Shown here one piece after another: positions 13,689 to 13,694 of a DNA stretch of 13,694 nucleotides. Source of the DNA: Lachnospiraceae bacterium UBA7143 (lineage in GTDB: Bacteria > Bacillota > Clostridia > Lachnospirales > Lachnospiraceae); contig DKWV01000049.1 of NCBI GenBank assembly GCA_002491905.1, forward strand, positions 1 through 13,694. The letters are read 5' to 3'. The translations under genes and the position numbers were made by a program. Under the pieces are notes generated by a model that saw only the letters and a list, made by a program, of their open reading frames with translations, did no database searches and was not told the origin of the DNA. Position 1 is the first letter of the stretch, and each line of letters starts with the position of its first letter.

Positions 13689-13694
13689 AAACTT

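Noticed and set aside
1..13694. CRISPR array, tRNA or rRNA genes
   Set aside because: I saw no regularly spaced identical repeats of CRISPR type and no recognisable tRNA or rRNA sequence on either strand.

Overview
The window looks like an accessory region of a Gram-positive gut-type Clostridia genome, most likely Lachnospiraceae. The reasons are strong AGGAGG-type ribosome binding sites, Gram-positive signal peptides, BspA-type leucine-rich repeats and InlB-type B-repeats in secreted proteins, and a MerR regulator with a GyrI-like sensor domain. Base composition changes sharply. Roughly 1-3350 is very AT-rich, 3425-11500 is visibly GC-richer, and 11500-13694 is intermediate. This suggests at least three blocks of different origin.

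Block 1 (1-3102) holds two convergent AT-rich genes whose 3' ends overlap by 11 bp. The first is the C-terminal part of a helical protein of unknown function, cut by the window edge. The second is a fusion of a GNAT acetyltransferase with a serine hydroxymethyltransferase-like PLP enzyme.

Block 2 (3425-10621) is a run of five same-strand genes that looks like one operon. The first three encode secreted proteins with different N-terminal parts: a short Thr/Pro linker, BspA leucine-rich repeats, or four InlB B-repeats. All three end in the same C-terminal domain of about 170 residues, which I do not recognise as a named family. None of the three ends in an LPXTG or other known wall anchor. The last two genes encode single-pass membrane proteins with related predicted external domains; the larger one also carries GLUG-type repeats and an Asp-rich stretch on the side predicted to be cytoplasmic. 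I propose this as a possible undescribed modular surface-display system, with several adhesins sharing a C-terminal module and two membrane partners. It is analogous in layout to, but apparently distinct from, the WxL/csc clusters of lactic acid bacteria.

Block 3 (10651-13694) starts with a MerR-family regulator on the minus strand. Next comes about 520 bp without a convincing gene, which holds an orphan promoter-like site with 19-bp spacing and an inverted repeat. The block ends with a SIR2-like gene followed 9 bp later by the start of a HerA-type ATPase. This is the arrangement of the known SIR2-HerA anti-phage system, but the HerA frame stops at 203 codons, just after Walker A, so the system looks broken or interrupted at the window edge.
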